A stretch of DNA of 64,000 nt, from assembly GCA_023101885.1 (NCBI GenBank), contig JALPQD010000124.1, forward strand, positions 5,495,101-5,559,100, in the 5' to 3' direction. The notes below the pieces were generated by a model. That model searched no databases, had not been told where the DNA came from, and was given only the letters and a program-made list of their open reading frames with translations. Source of the stretch: Typhlomys cinereus (taxonomy: Eukaryota > Chordata > Mammalia > Rodentia > Platacanthomyidae). The translations under genes were made by a program, and so were the position numbers. Below, one piece after another: positions 52,991 to 63,442 of this stretch; positions within the stretch are counted from its first letter, which is position 1; each line of letters begins with the position of its first letter.

Positions 52991-53834
52991 TGTTCTGCAG
53001 TGTTGTGTAGCCTCTGCACACACAGACGCCCCTCCACTGTGTGGCTGGGGCAGGCAGACAGAAGGCTGAGCTGCTGCAGACAGAAGGAGACATGGCAAGA
53101 AATGCCACTGGCAACTCCTTGCTCAACAGCTGGGGCCTGTCACACTCGTGTCACAGCCACGCTGCAAGACACAGCAAAGACAGGTCCCTGTACCCAAACC
53201 CCCTCCCAACCAGGATTCAAAACGCACAAGGTTATCCTCATCCTAACCTCGGAAACATTACCACCCACTACTGTGATTAACGATTATAAAAATGTGTGCC
53301 AAAACTACAGTGCTAAAGCATCTCAGACCAAACCATAACGATTCCACGTTATGTTCTATAAAGCAAGGTCAATTCTAAGCAAAAAGTCCTGTATGCAGGG
53401 TTTTCGAGTGTAAGTCATGCAGACAGCAGGCAGGCTTCTAGAAAGATGACCTTGAACAGCTTGTGCCAGAGCTGCTCCGGGCAAAGACAACAAGTACAGT
53501 CTGCTGCGGGGCAAGCCGAGCTCTCGGGCGGAACAAAACAGAAAAAGGATTCTTTGGGGATCGCATAGGTCCATTTCCCTAGGAACTCGTAAGTCATCAC
53601 GCTGCGCCACTAGGGCGAGGGAGGCCCAGGGCCTTCCAATGAGCGCGCGCGCGTGATCGCCAAGGGGAAAGTCTCCATGAACACCAGCCGGACCTACTGC
53701 AGGGCGAGAGCCGTGGATCCTCACGCTTGCCCTGGCCGTCGGGGCGGAAGCACTCAGGGTTACTGGGTGTGTCAGTGATCCTGAGCTTGCAGTTGGCCGT
53801 GTGAACAAGAGCAAGAGGAGCGCATGGCTCTGCC

Positions 53835-54570
53835 TGCTGCAGCACCTCAGGCCAGAGCACAGACCAGCCCTCTCCTCTCCTCACCTGCAGGCCAGAGCAC
53901 GGACCAGCCCTCTCCTCATCACCTGCAGGCCAGAGCACTGACCAGCCCCCTCCTCATCACCTGCAGGCCAGAGCACTGACCAGCCCCCTCCTCATCACCT
54001 GCAGGCCAGAGCACGGACCAGCCCTCTCCTCTCATCACCTGCAGGCCAGAGCACTGACCAGCCCTCTCCTCATCACCTGCAGGCCAGAGCACTGACCAGC
54101 CCCCTCCTCTCCTCACCTGCAGGCCAGAGCACGGACCAGCCCCCTCCTCATCACCTGCAGGCCAGAGCACTGACCAGCCCCCTCCTCTCATCACCTGCAG
54201 GCCAGAGCACGGACCAGCCCTCTCCTCATCACCTGCAGGCCAGAGCACGGACCAGCCCTCTCCTCATCACCTGCAGGCCAGAGCACTGACCAGCCCCCTC
54301 CTCATCACCTGCAGGCCAGAGCACTGACCAGCCCCCTCCTCTCATCACCTGCAGGCCAGAGCACGGACCAGCCCCCTCCTCATCACCTGCAGGCCAGAGC
54401 ACTGACCAGCCCCCTCCTCTCCTCACCTGCAGGCCAGAGCACGGACCAGCCCCCTCCTCTCCTCACCTGCAGGCCAGAGCACTGACCAGCCCCCTCCTCT
54501 CCTCACCTGCAGGCCAGAGCACTGACCAGCCCCCTCCTCTCATCACCTGCAGGCCAGAGCACGGACCAGC
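53835..54570. repeat. 38-41-bp minisatellite in intron 6
   Basis: About 17 units with core CCTGCAGGCCAGAGCAC. Variants differ in CTCATCA versus CTCTCCTCA and in ACTGACC versus ACGGACC. Read on the PRMT3 sense strand, each unit contains CTGCAG|GTGA, a splice-donor-like word; see findings. Confidence 0.95.
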
Positions 54571-54889
54571 CCTCTCCATCTTATGGGCCTGCAAGGGTAG
54601 GTCCCACCACCATCAGCCCCCACCCTCGGGTCCTCCCGAGGGCTTGCCCGGGGCTTGTCTTAAGTAAACAACTCTTCACAGACATGCCCCAAGGCTCAGC
54701 CTCCAGCTGTCAAGTTGATGTCTGTAAACTGTCTGCCCAGAGAGCCGAGGCCCCTGTGGACCCTTGCCTCGCTCATGCCACGCCTACATCCAAGTTGCCA
54801 TTAAATAAAATCACCTATGGACAAAGCATTTCAGAAGGACTTTCATGAACTGACTTAAGAGAAGACAACAGTGACAATCAAATCCCCTG

Positions 54890-55075
54890 GATAAGCATCT
54901 GAGGATTCAGTCACTGGCTTAGGGGTAACAGATGTGCCAGACTGCTGAGTCATGACTTTGATCCCAGGACCCCACATGAAGGGAGACGGACAGAACAGAC
55001 CCCACAGAGCTGTGCACTGACCTCCGCTAGCGGGCCGGGCCTGCATCCCACCACCATATCATGTAAGAATAATAC
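54890..55075 (+). mobile_element. Old B2/B3-like SINE
   Basis: The sequence has a tRNA-like head ('cactggcttaggggtaaca'), 'tcccaggaccccacatgaag' and 'ctgtgcactgacctccgc' and ends near 'aataatacatgaaa'. That is the order of the rodent B2/B3 body. It is diverged and no duplication was identified. Confidence 0.65.
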
Positions 55076-55572
55076 ATGAAATTTTTCTATATTTTCAGTA
55101 ATTTTTACAATTCGACATTGATTTTATGCTAGTATGATCTTTTTAGTTTTCCTGAATTAAAAATCTTACTAAGTAATCCACATTTGATAAAATGTACCCT
55201 TAACAGCTAATACTTACATACCAACTTCACTCTTACATGGGTATACCATTATGCGATTTAAAACCAATCGGATCTCAATAGCTGGCTTGACCAACTTAGG
55301 AAACACTTCCACAGCAAGTGTTAGGAACGAGCCACACCATGAATGCACCTGTTTGTAACCAGACTTTACGTTTAAGTTTACGTTTAAGAATCACTTGCCT
55401 AAACCAAGCCAGATACGCTTAAGCACCGACCGCGCCCTCGCTCGCACCCCCCCTGACTCCTGTCTTGAGGCCACCCAGCAGCAGGTATGCCTTGTCACAG
55501 CAAGCAATGACTAGAACGGGGTTCATCGGACTTGGAGGCTCTGTAACCTTCACCAAAGGGCCAAAGGGCTTA

Positions 55573-56004
<432 letters not shown>

Positions 56005-56489
56005 TCAACCGTGCAGCTCTCGCTGTTCTGAACTCATGGTCACCATCGTGTGCAGTTCACCTTAAAACCCTCGATCACGTGACCTCTCAGGGTCACAGGG
56101 CAGAAGATGCCCAAATCATTACAACCTGCCTGAGCAGGAACGAGCCACTGTGCTTGGCTCTCTCCAGGTCCCCATGCTATGCAAGCGGGGAAGTGTGCAC
56201 GCAAGTGCGCACATATGCGCGTGTGGGGGGAAGGGGGCGGGGCCTCGCATCCATAAGGGCAGGAGGGAACTCAGTGGGAGGCGTGAGACGGCCAGGTGGA
56301 TTCCCAGGGTCGAACAGGACCAACTGGGCTGTGTACTGCAAGGATGTGATACTGCTGAGCCCCACTTCGTTAGGACGACTAAGGACAACACAAGTCCCTC
56401 TGAGACCTTGTGACTGGCAGAGTCTGTTGTATGAACCCCTTGGAGCTGGGGCAAAGGGAACCGACAAAGTGTCATCTGATCTGTGTGCG

Positions 56490-56775
56490 CACACGTGTGC
56501 ACACACACACACTTGCACACATGAAGGCACACATACACACATACCTGCCCCCACACAGGCACAGGTGCACACCAACACACAGCTGCACATACACAGGCAC
56601 ATGCACACATATACACCTGCACTACACACACCTCTGCATATGCAGGTACACACAAACACATACACACCTGCACATACACACATACACACCTGCACATACA
56701 CACACCTCTGCATATGCAGGTACACACAAACACATACACACCTGCACATACACAGGTACACATACGCACACCTCT
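56490..56775. repeat. CA-rich imperfect repeat
   Basis: Irregular CACACA, CATACA and CCTGCACATACA words over about 285 bp, including a longer repeated block around 56610-56760 (core TACACACCTGCACATACACA). Confidence 0.85.
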
Positions 56776-57174
56776 TTTTAAGAGTCCAAAATCAAGGATT
56801 AGAACTCAGTTCACCCGTCTCGTGCCGGGCTGGCCCCCCTCAAACAGAAACACAGGCGGAAGCCGCCAGAATCTGGGGGAGTGCGAGGACCATCTGGCCT
56901 GTTCTGACCTCCAGACCCTAATGAGCTCCCCACGAGGACGAGGACACCAGCCAGGGATTCATTTCCACCGTGGCAAAAGCCCGGCCCCACGTCTTCAGTC
57001 CTCGGCTAAGTCCATACCATTATCACATTCTGGTTTTGAAAAGCACAAATTTCCAACACTGTGTTTTTCCAAAACATAAAATGTAATCATCCTTGCACTT
57101 TGGAAAACCCAGGGTAGGAAACAACTGGAAACTGGAAAGGCAGGAAATATTGCAAACATCATGATTTGAGAAGA

Positions 57175-57335
57175 CACAGGACGCAGCGTCAGGACACGGG
57201 ACAGCCCACCAGGACACAGCGTCAGGACACGGGACAGCCCACCAGGACACAGCGTCAGAACACGGGACAGCCCACCAGGACATAGTGTCAGGACACAGCG
57301 TCAGAACACAGGACAGCCCCCGCCAGGACACGTGT
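57175..57335. repeat. 33-bp tandem repeat in intron 5
   Basis: About four and a half copies of a 33-bp unit with core CACGGGACAGCCCACCAGGA, lying 140 bp inside intron 5 from the exon 5 donor. Confidence 0.85.
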
Positions 57336-57475
57336 GCGCATGCTTTAACCGCCTTCATTCATGTGTGCAAGACACTGCAGAAGCTGCTGTCTACACCCGC
57401 CCAACCCAGCAAGGCTGAGCTCCCGCCAGGCCGTGGATTCCAGCTGCGCGGAGCCTGGGTGAGCCAGGTACTCAC

Positions 57476-57632
57476 CTCATCCTCTGCAGATCATCCTGCG
57501 CTCTGGCCAGGGCGGCCTCCGCAGACAGCGCCCGCGCTTCCATTCGCTGCAGCCTGTCCACCCCGGGTGGGGCGTCGCTCTGTCCATTGCAGGAGAAGGG
57601 GACAGACGCCGGCTGGTAAAGATCTTCCACAT
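57476..57632 (-). CDS. PRMT3: PRMT3 coding exon 5 (variable linker and helix)
   Basis: Encodes residues 128-180. It starts DVEDLYQPASVPFS, goes through a variable linker (CNGQSDAPPGVDRLQR), and ends with the helix MEARALSAEAALARAQDDLQ. The helix is well conserved in mammals. The linker is diverged and slightly shorter than the human one. The acceptor is CTTCAG|ATGTGG and the donor is ATGAG|GTGAGT, with Arg180 split. The exon is GC-rich, unlike exons 3 and 4. This is the least conserved part of the protein in the window, as expected for a flexible linker between the finger domain and the catalytic core. Confidence 0.95.
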
Positions 57633-58334
57633 CTGAAGGAACGAGCAGTCAGCACTGTGGGTACCAGTACACTAGCTGGGGGAGGAGGAGGCAGGTCCTA
57701 AGTATCCACCGAAGCCCACTGGGGGAAATTAACTGGACACAGACGCTCCCCAAATACTAACACCTGCACTCTTTCCATCTGCAATCAGACTACAATGTTA
57801 TTTAAGTTTTTCACTAGTTGGCTAAGTTGAACACACACGTCTGTGAATTACATGAACCCAACAGAGACAGAACCCTAGTGCGCTACCAGTCAGCTCTCAC
57901 GAACACACTCTACGCCCGCCTCATCCTCAAGACCAGCCCAAGACGCAAGTGGGCATCCTCTCCTCAGCCGTGGGGAGGGAAAGTGTGGACACAGCGAGAG
58001 GCTCCAGGCTGTCTGTGCAGCTGCGTCATGCAGGACGACCATCTCGCCAGCCGCGCTCCTGACCTACAACAACGTCACCTCTCGGCCACAGAAGGGCGGA
58101 ACCCGATGAGGCTGTGACGCTGGCCCGAGGCCTCTGCAGGTCTCGGCACGGCCAGCTCTGGCCTATCCTGTGTGTCAGTCACCGTCCCAAGAGTCCCTCA
58201 GATCCTGTCCCATCTTGCACTAGCAGGCTGGAGACGAGATCGGTGTGTTCAGGGCAGCATAGCTGCAGGGGCGGTGGGTGCTTTGGCATTGCCGGCACGC
58301 CGGAAGTAGCTACGAGCATGTGGGAGTGGGATGG

Positions 58335-58422
58335 TCATGAGTGTGGTGCGACCCCGGGGCTGCTCAGTGAGTGCGATGCGACCCCGGGGCTGCTCAGCGA
58401 GTGCGATGCGACCCCGGCGGCC
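58335..58422. repeat. 30-bp tandem repeat
   Basis: Nearly three copies of a roughly 30-bp unit with core GAGTGCGATGCGACCCCGGG. Confidence 0.8.
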
Positions 58423-58552
58423 AGCAGCCCGGGGCTCCAGAGCTCAGCCGCACACTCAGGGCTGACTCGGCTTCTCTCGTGGGCTGCGGTCCCGGCACTG
58501 CAATGAACCCTGCACGACCACACGCCAGCCACGGAGGCCTCCTTATGGCAGC

Positions 58553-58628
58553 ATGCTAGCATGGCATCTCCGTGCTAACACGGCATCTCCGTGCTAACAC
58601 GGCATCTCCGTGCTAACACGGCATCTTC
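58553..58628. repeat. 20-bp tandem repeat
   Basis: Four copies of a 20-bp unit (core CGGCATCTCCGTGCTAACA); the middle copies are identical. Confidence 0.85.
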
Positions 58629-58714
58629 GCAAGACTTTAGGGTGGGCACCGGGACTCACTGAAAATTCACACAGAAGCTAAAAGAAACTAAGTTTATATT
58701 CCTTGGGGAAGGTG

Positions 58715-59020
58715 AGAGTTACGAAGTGGTGGGGGTGTGAAGTGGTGGGGGTGTGGAGTAGGGGGGTGCGGAGTAGGGGGGTGCGGAGTGGTGGGGTGCG
58801 GAGTGGTGGGGTGCGAAGTGGTGGGGGTATGGAGTGGTGGGGTGTGAGGTGGGTGTGAGGTGGAGATGTGGTGTGGGGTGTAAGGTGGGGGAGTGTGTAT
58901 GAGGTTGTGGGTGTGAGGTGGGGATGTGAGGTGGGGGTGTGGTGTGAGGTGTGGTGTGGGGTGTGGTGTGGTGGGTTTGAGGTGGGGGTGTGAGGTGGGG
59001 GTGTGAGGTGGTGGGATTTA
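58715..59020. repeat. G-rich degenerate tandem repeat
   Basis: Irregular repetition of a roughly 17-bp word like GTGGTGGGGGTGTGAAG; the plus strand is almost only G, T and A, with runs of 3-6 G. It could form G-quadruplexes in the plus strand, which is the template strand for PRMT3. Confidence 0.85.
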
Positions 59021-59124
59021 ACACTTACGATGGCGTCCTATCCATCCTGCTACTTCGAATAGCTTGCACAGACAACAAGCCTCAAGAAGCAAAATCAACA
59101 GTGGGGGCTGTGATGTTTTCCTTT

Positions 59125-59347
59125 TCACATGTGTGTGTGCTTGCGCGCACATGTGTCTGTTGCATGTGGCGTGTGTAGAGAGGGCACCTGAGTGTGTGTG
59201 CCCACAGATACAGGCTCCATCTTCCAGGGCCAGAATCACAGGCCCCCACCTTTCCACCTGGCATTTTGACACAGGATCTAGAGACCTGAAACTCAGGTCC
59301 TTTTGCATGTAAGGCAAAGGTTTGATCCCTGAGCATCTCCCAGCCTG
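59125..59347 (-). mobile_element. Old, diverged copy of the tRNA-derived SINE family
   Basis: In plus orientation the right end reads 'aactcaggtccttttgcatg', then 'aggcaaaggtttgatccctg' and 'agcatctcccagcc'. The middle reads 'ccagggccagaatcacagg'. These match the reversed head and body of the young copies at 38331 and 44873, with many differences. Ends are approximate and no duplication was identified. Confidence 0.65.
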
Positions 59348-59432
59348 ACTATGGCACTTTCACCAAGTACTTTCCTCTCATGTGGCCATAAGGAACGTTC
59401 CTGGGTGGGGAGACACGGTGGGTTCATCTTAC

Positions 59433-59535
59433 CGAACTGAAGCAGAAGGTCATCTTCCAATACTGGCTTCAAGTACTCCTCTTTCTCCCAAGGCACTGGG
59501 TTGTATATGGAATTCATATACTCGACTGTGGGATT
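59433..59535 (-). CDS. PRMT3: PRMT3 coding exon 4
   Basis: Encodes residues 94-128: NPTVEYMNSIYNP, then VPWEKEEYLKPVLEDD and LLLQF. This is the conserved N-terminal domain between the zinc finger and the linker. The acceptor is TTCTAG|AATCCC and the donor is TTCG|GTAAGA, giving one base of Asp128. The sequence is essentially identical to the mammalian consensus, which strengthens the frame assignment of the neighbouring short exons. Confidence 0.97.
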
Positions 59536-59987
59536 CTAGACATAAAGTTAATTGCACATTTTATTCATTGCATTATCACGAATCAAAGTGGGGAACTTCA
59601 ACAACAAAACGCTCAACTAAGTCTGTACTGCAGGAAACTCGTACGTGAAGCCTGACTTTACTCGTCATTCATAATGTGTCAATCAGAGCTTTACATTGCT
59701 TGAATTTAAGAACATGATAACTTGTTAAATAAGAGGAGAGCAAAGGACTTGACAAAGCAAGACCACAGTACGAAGCGCGGCTGAGCGCAGGACGCCTCGG
59801 CTGGGCGGAGCAGCCTGTCTCAAGGAGGAGGCCGGAGAGCACGCAGGCACACACCTGAAGCCATGCTGCTTCCTCCCACCTACGATGCCCAAAAGCCCCC
59901 AATAGGTTAAGCACTACAGCAGCCCCTCACGCTCCCTCACTAATCAATACAGTGCCAATAAAATTGTAAATGAAGTTGACAACCTAC
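59536..59987 (-). other. PRMT3: PRMT3 intron 3
   Basis: A short 452-bp intron with no recognised repeat or element. Confidence 0.85.
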
Positions 59988-60037
59988 CTTAAGTCTAATA
60001 AAATTTATCAGTTTGACGTATCCATAAAATTCAAGTC
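59988..60037 (-). CDS. PRMT3: PRMT3 coding exon 3
   Basis: A 50-nt exon encoding residues 77-93: LEFYGYVKLINFIRLK. This is the helical segment directly after the zinc finger and is nearly identical to other mammalian PRMT3. The acceptor is CTCTAG before GACTTG and the donor is AAG|GTAGGT. It ends in phase 0. It is too short to appear as an open reading frame on its own, and was found by matching the protein and the splice phases. Confidence 0.96.
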
Positions 60038-61428
60038 CTAGAGTGCGGAGAGAAGATATCAGCTAATTTTAACGTAACGTGTGCCCTGAATAACTGATGT
60101 GCTCTGTACACAGCCTCTAACGAGGTCTCTGACCTCTATACTACCAATTATGTTTTGAATTTTGCAATCAAGAATAATCTTAATACTTCTGAATTTTTAC
60201 CCGAGAAACAGCCCCACATGAACACATTTCAAAGTGCTTTTCTTGGATTTCTAAAATCAGAAGTTAACTTTTGGAATGTTAATTCTTCCTTGTGGGAATG
60301 ATACAAACCTAGAAAATCAGGCCCTAGATTTTTACCAAGTATTTGGCAACTCACACTAGGGCTGAAAGTGGATAAATCACTAGCTTGCAGGGGCTGGGAC
60401 CCCACGTGTAGCCTCTGCCTTAAGAGAAATGCCCACTTTAAACCAGCAGCTCGCAGACTGCTGGGGCGCTTCAAAACCAGAACAGCATTTGGAGTGAGAA
60501 AGAGCAGTGATATTACTGGTCACAAGGCAAGGTGAGAAACTGCTCATCACTGAGAAGTGGCGTCATAAGAGGAGCTGAGCAAACTACTAAAAGCCCAGAG
60601 TGGAAAAACACCTGATCTGAATTCAGCTTAAAAATGGAAGGACACGGGCAGCGAGATGGCTCAGTGGTCAAACCTAGTTCAATCCCCAGGGAAGGAGAGA
60701 ACCTCTCGTCTAACCCTCATGAGTGCCTGGCGAATGACACATATATGCCTGATTTCTTCCTCTCTCTCTCTAATAAATATTATTTTTAACAAATGGAAGG
60801 AAAAAATGAGTGTTACTCTCATAATTCACAAAAGTAGTTGCCCTTGAATTGATGTGGAAAGCTACCACATACTTATCTGTGGTGTAAGGTCTGTCCGGTA
60901 TTCTCTAACCATTAATAACATCCCTTCTAACTGTTACTTAAGGAACAAAGAATTCGTCCTGTATCGTCAGTTTCAGTGAGCTGGCATAGCTTTCTGTATC
61001 CGTGTAAAGAAGCAGGAAGATGACACATAAAGTACATGATGCCCGTCCTCACCCACTTTTCCATATCCTCCAGCAGCCTCCACCTGTCTTAGGGGCCTCC
61101 ACACTCCTGTTATACTGTGACCTGGTCGCTTGGCTTTTAAGGACCTACTTCCTTTCCTGAGCCCTACCTCAGCTGTTAATCTATTCATCTAACAGGACAA
61201 AAATGTGCTCATGTGCCCGCTTTCATCCTCTCTCTCTTTTTAGGTGCAAAGCCTTTATCCGCACTCATCAATTCTGTCTAGAAGAGGGAGGAACTAATCT
61301 TTATTCAAAGGCCACTTGTCTCTGGCTCTGGTTCACTGCACTGCACTTGTAAACGGGAAGGTCAAGAAACTTAGGAAAACTGAAAACAAACAGCACAAGC
61401 GAGCGGATCTGTATTCTGAGACACTCAC
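60038..61428 (-). other. PRMT3: PRMT3 intron 2
   Basis: Apart from the SINE at 60643-60790, nothing is recognised: AT-rich unique sequence with no tandem array. It is one of the few repeat-poor introns. Confidence 0.8.
60643..60790 (+). mobile_element. tRNA-derived SINE with target-site duplication
   Basis: A 148-bp insert in intron 2, flanked by the 11-bp duplication AAATGGAAGGA (60632-60642 and 60791-60801). The head reads 'agcgagatggctcagtgg' (A-box-like) and 'agttcaatccccagg' (B-box-like). The 3' end has a CT-rich run and TAATAAATATT. It is related to B2/ID-type elements but truncated or rearranged in the head. Confidence 0.75.
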
Positions 61429-61511
61429 CATGTTTATGGACCATGCTGTCAATACTGAACTGATGCTCCAGCTTACAGTGTGAAAACGTGTCCTCCGCAG
61501 ACGTGAACAGC
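61429..61511 (-). CDS. PRMT3: PRMT3 coding exon 2 (second half of C2H2 zinc finger)
   Basis: Encodes residues 49-77: LFTSAEDTFSHCKLEHQF, then SIDSMVHKHG. His60 and His65 complete the zinc finger begun by Cys44 and Cys47 (spacing C-x2-C-x12-H-x4-H). The acceptor is CTCCAG before a G that completes Arg49. The donor is CATG|GTGAGT, leaving one base of Gly77. The residues differ from human by only a few conservative changes, so the finger looks functional. It lies between intron 1 (with the IAP-type LTR) and intron 2. Confidence 0.96.
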
Positions 61512-61734
61512 CTGGAGGAGAAAGTAAGGCATCAGGACTGACCCCTGCAAACTAACAGGCTCCAGCCCCAGACTCCCCGGATGCTTTGGGGTGCAGAGCG
61601 CCCCCTGACGAGTTCTGCTGCTCTCCAGTCATGAAGGCCGGGAAAAGTCCCTGCTTTAGATTCTTTTCTTCTTCTGGAGGCCCTGGACACACGGTCCAAA
61701 CTGTGGTGGTGGTGGGGGGCTCTCGTGTCCCACT

Positions 61735-62226
61735 GCAGGGGGCTTTGACTGCTGCTCCTCCTGCCTGCGCATCGCATGAGGCCTACACACAGGCAGGCAT
61801 GCGCTACCACGCCGCGTTGATTCAGTGCTGGAGTCGAACTCTGTAGGGCACCGCCCTACATGCATCCTCCGTTACAAGATGGCGCCGACTCCGGCAGAAC
61901 AAGCTACTGCGCAGGCGCCGGGTAACTGACCATCCTTGGTTTCCCGCCTCTCCCTTTGACGTTGTACGAGCAACAGCCAGTCAGAAGGCGACACGTCCTA
62001 GGCGAAGACCGTTAACCTATATAAGGGTTGGGTTTTTCCTGTTTGGGGTCTCCGCTTCTACTCTGAAAGCTTATGCTCTCCCTCTCAAGACGCATTAAAG
62101 CTTTACTGCAGAAGGATCCTGTGCGTGTGCCGCGTTGTTCTTGCTGGTGAGACGGTTGCGCGGGACAGAACTCAGGACCTTCTGCATGCTAGGCAAGTAC
62201 TCTCTCACCCGAGCCACGCCTCCAGC
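61735..62226 (-). mobile_element. B4-like SINE (ID head plus B1 part), split by the solo LTR
   Basis: Read on the minus strand, a tRNA/ID-like head ('gctggaggcgtggctcgggtg', then 'ttgcctagcatgcagaagg' and 'tcctgagttc', 62226-62168) continues directly into a B1-like part ('gactccagcactgaa', 'gcgtggtagcgcatgcctg', 61841-61735) once the LTR and one copy of GAACTC are removed. The head-plus-B1 order is that of the rodent B4 family. The outer ends are approximate. Confidence 0.75.
61842..62167 (+). mobile_element. Solo LTR of an IAP-type endogenous retrovirus
   Basis: A 326-bp element starts TGTAGGG and ends GGGACA, flanked by the perfect 6-bp duplication GAACTC (61836-61841 and 62168-62173). Stretches matching rodent IAP LTRs are CGTTACAAGATGGCGCC near the 5' end, ACACGTCCTAGGCGAAG in U3, a TATA box TATATAAG (62018-62025), and an ATTAAA polyadenylation signal (62094-62099) followed by GCTTTACTGCAGAAGG. 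No internal retroviral sequence is present, so it is a recombined solo LTR. Its promoter points towards the PRMT3 promoter, antisense to the gene. Confidence 0.9.
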
Positions 62227-62944
62227 TCCTCAAAATGCTTTTTGCACAAGTCAAACAATGTGATCCTGGCACCTTCCTGAAGTGCCAGATCTTGTTTTTC
62301 CCCCTGTGCCCACACTGCCAACGGTGTGAAAGAGACTCCTGGTTATCACGTGACCTGCAAGAGACAGGGATCCGCAGCAGATACTTCTTCTGCAGGCCCA
62401 GCCCTGGCGCAGCATCTGCTCAGCCCATCACGAGACACCGCACCACGCAGGCCCAATAAACACCAGTGAGCACTGCCAGAACCCTGCCGTCTCCCCCTCT
62501 CAGCCAAGCGGCTGCACGAGGGAACGCTGATGTGCCGCTGGTCAGCAGATGCAGGAAAACGCTGGTGCAGCAGCACGGGGCAGAGCCTCTGCACGGCTCT
62601 TGCTCACGCGGGCAAAGCTGACGTCTCTGGAGACCAAGATGCAGACTGTGAAGCGGACACAACCTCAGTGTGGCCCGGAGCAAGCCAGTGACCTCATGTC
62701 TCTCCCCCCGGTGAAAAAGGCTTCCGTTCCTCCCTGGGTCAGGAAAGTGAGCCAAGGCTATGAGAAAATGTCCCACTGGGTCCAATAACAGGGTGTGGGG
62801 CTGTGAGGGCCCCTGGGGACTGGACGGCCCCCACATCCATCACTCAGCACAGAGCTGCTGTCCTGCCTTCGTGGGATCGACACCTCCTGCTCATTTAGAA
62901 GGACCAAGGTTCAGAGTTCAGTCTGCACTGGGGTCCTTCAGTGT

Positions 62945-63060
62945 CCAAGTCTAGCTATGTAGCCCAGGCTACCCCCACCGCCCCCACACACCTGCTTCAG
63001 ACTCCAGTGCTGGCATTACAGGCACGTGCCACGTGCCCAGCACTGAGTATATTTTTTTGG
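62945..63060 (-). mobile_element. B1-like SINE
   Basis: In plus orientation it reads as a reversed B1: a 'ctatgtagcccaggct' core, 'tgctggcattacaggcacg' and 'gtgcccagcac', matching the 7SL-derived rodent B1 body. It is diverged and has no clear duplication. Confidence 0.75.
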
Positions 63061-63315
63061 CATATGTGTATGTGGCACGTGCATGCGTGTGGGTGTCCAT
63101 GCACATATATGTACTTGTGTGCAGAGGTCTCTTAGTGAACCCGGGGTGGGCTCATCGGCCTGCCCTCGGGCTGTGGGCATCTGCCGTCCAGCTGCCCTCG
63201 CCCACCTGACCGTCTCCACGGCCCCGCACCTGCATCTCGTCTAAGTCGTCTCACGAGACAGGCGTGCGCGGCACCTGGGGAGGGATGCGCCACTCACGGG
63301 CCGGCTGGCAGCACG

Positions 63316-63388
63316 GGGCTCCCCCTGCGCGCCCCCCCTGCGCGCCTCCCCCTGCGCGCCTCCCCCTGCGCGCCTCCCCTCTCTGCAC
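63316..63388. repeat. 14-bp GC-rich tandem repeat next to exon 1
   Basis: About five copies of CTGCGCGCCTCCCC (14 bp, some shortened), only about 55 bp inside intron 1 from the exon 1 donor. The sequence forms alternating G- and C-rich runs in the CpG island. Confidence 0.8.
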
Positions 63389-63442
63389 GCCTCCGTGGGG
63401 CTCCTCGCGCGCGCCGTCGCCCGCCGCGGGGGGACCACGAAC

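Larger units (their letters stand above)
57633..59432 (-). other. PRMT3: PRMT3 intron 4
   Basis: Contains an old SINE (about 59125-59347), a G-rich array (58715-59020) and two short tandem repeats (58335-58420, 58553-58628). The stretch 57640-58330 has no recognised element. Confidence 0.85.
61512..63442 (-). other. PRMT3: PRMT3 intron 1
   Basis: Contains, from right to left: the end of the CpG island with a 14-bp repeat, a TG-rich stretch (63050-63130), a B1-like SINE (about 62945-63060), unassigned sequence 62230-62940, and a B4-like SINE split by an IAP-type solo LTR. No other gene is supported. Confidence 0.85.

Noticed and set aside
50530..53338. Plus-strand open frames of 826 and 933 codons rich in Cys, Val, Leu and Ala
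   Set aside because: They are translations of the TGTGC/TGTGTGC satellite, open because the words lack stops; the opposite strand is also open (His/Ser/Thr-rich). No start context, domain or conservation.
61842..62167. Part of a full-length provirus
   Set aside because: Both LTR ends are followed directly by the target duplication and the split SINE; there is no primer-binding site or internal sequence, so it is a solo LTR.
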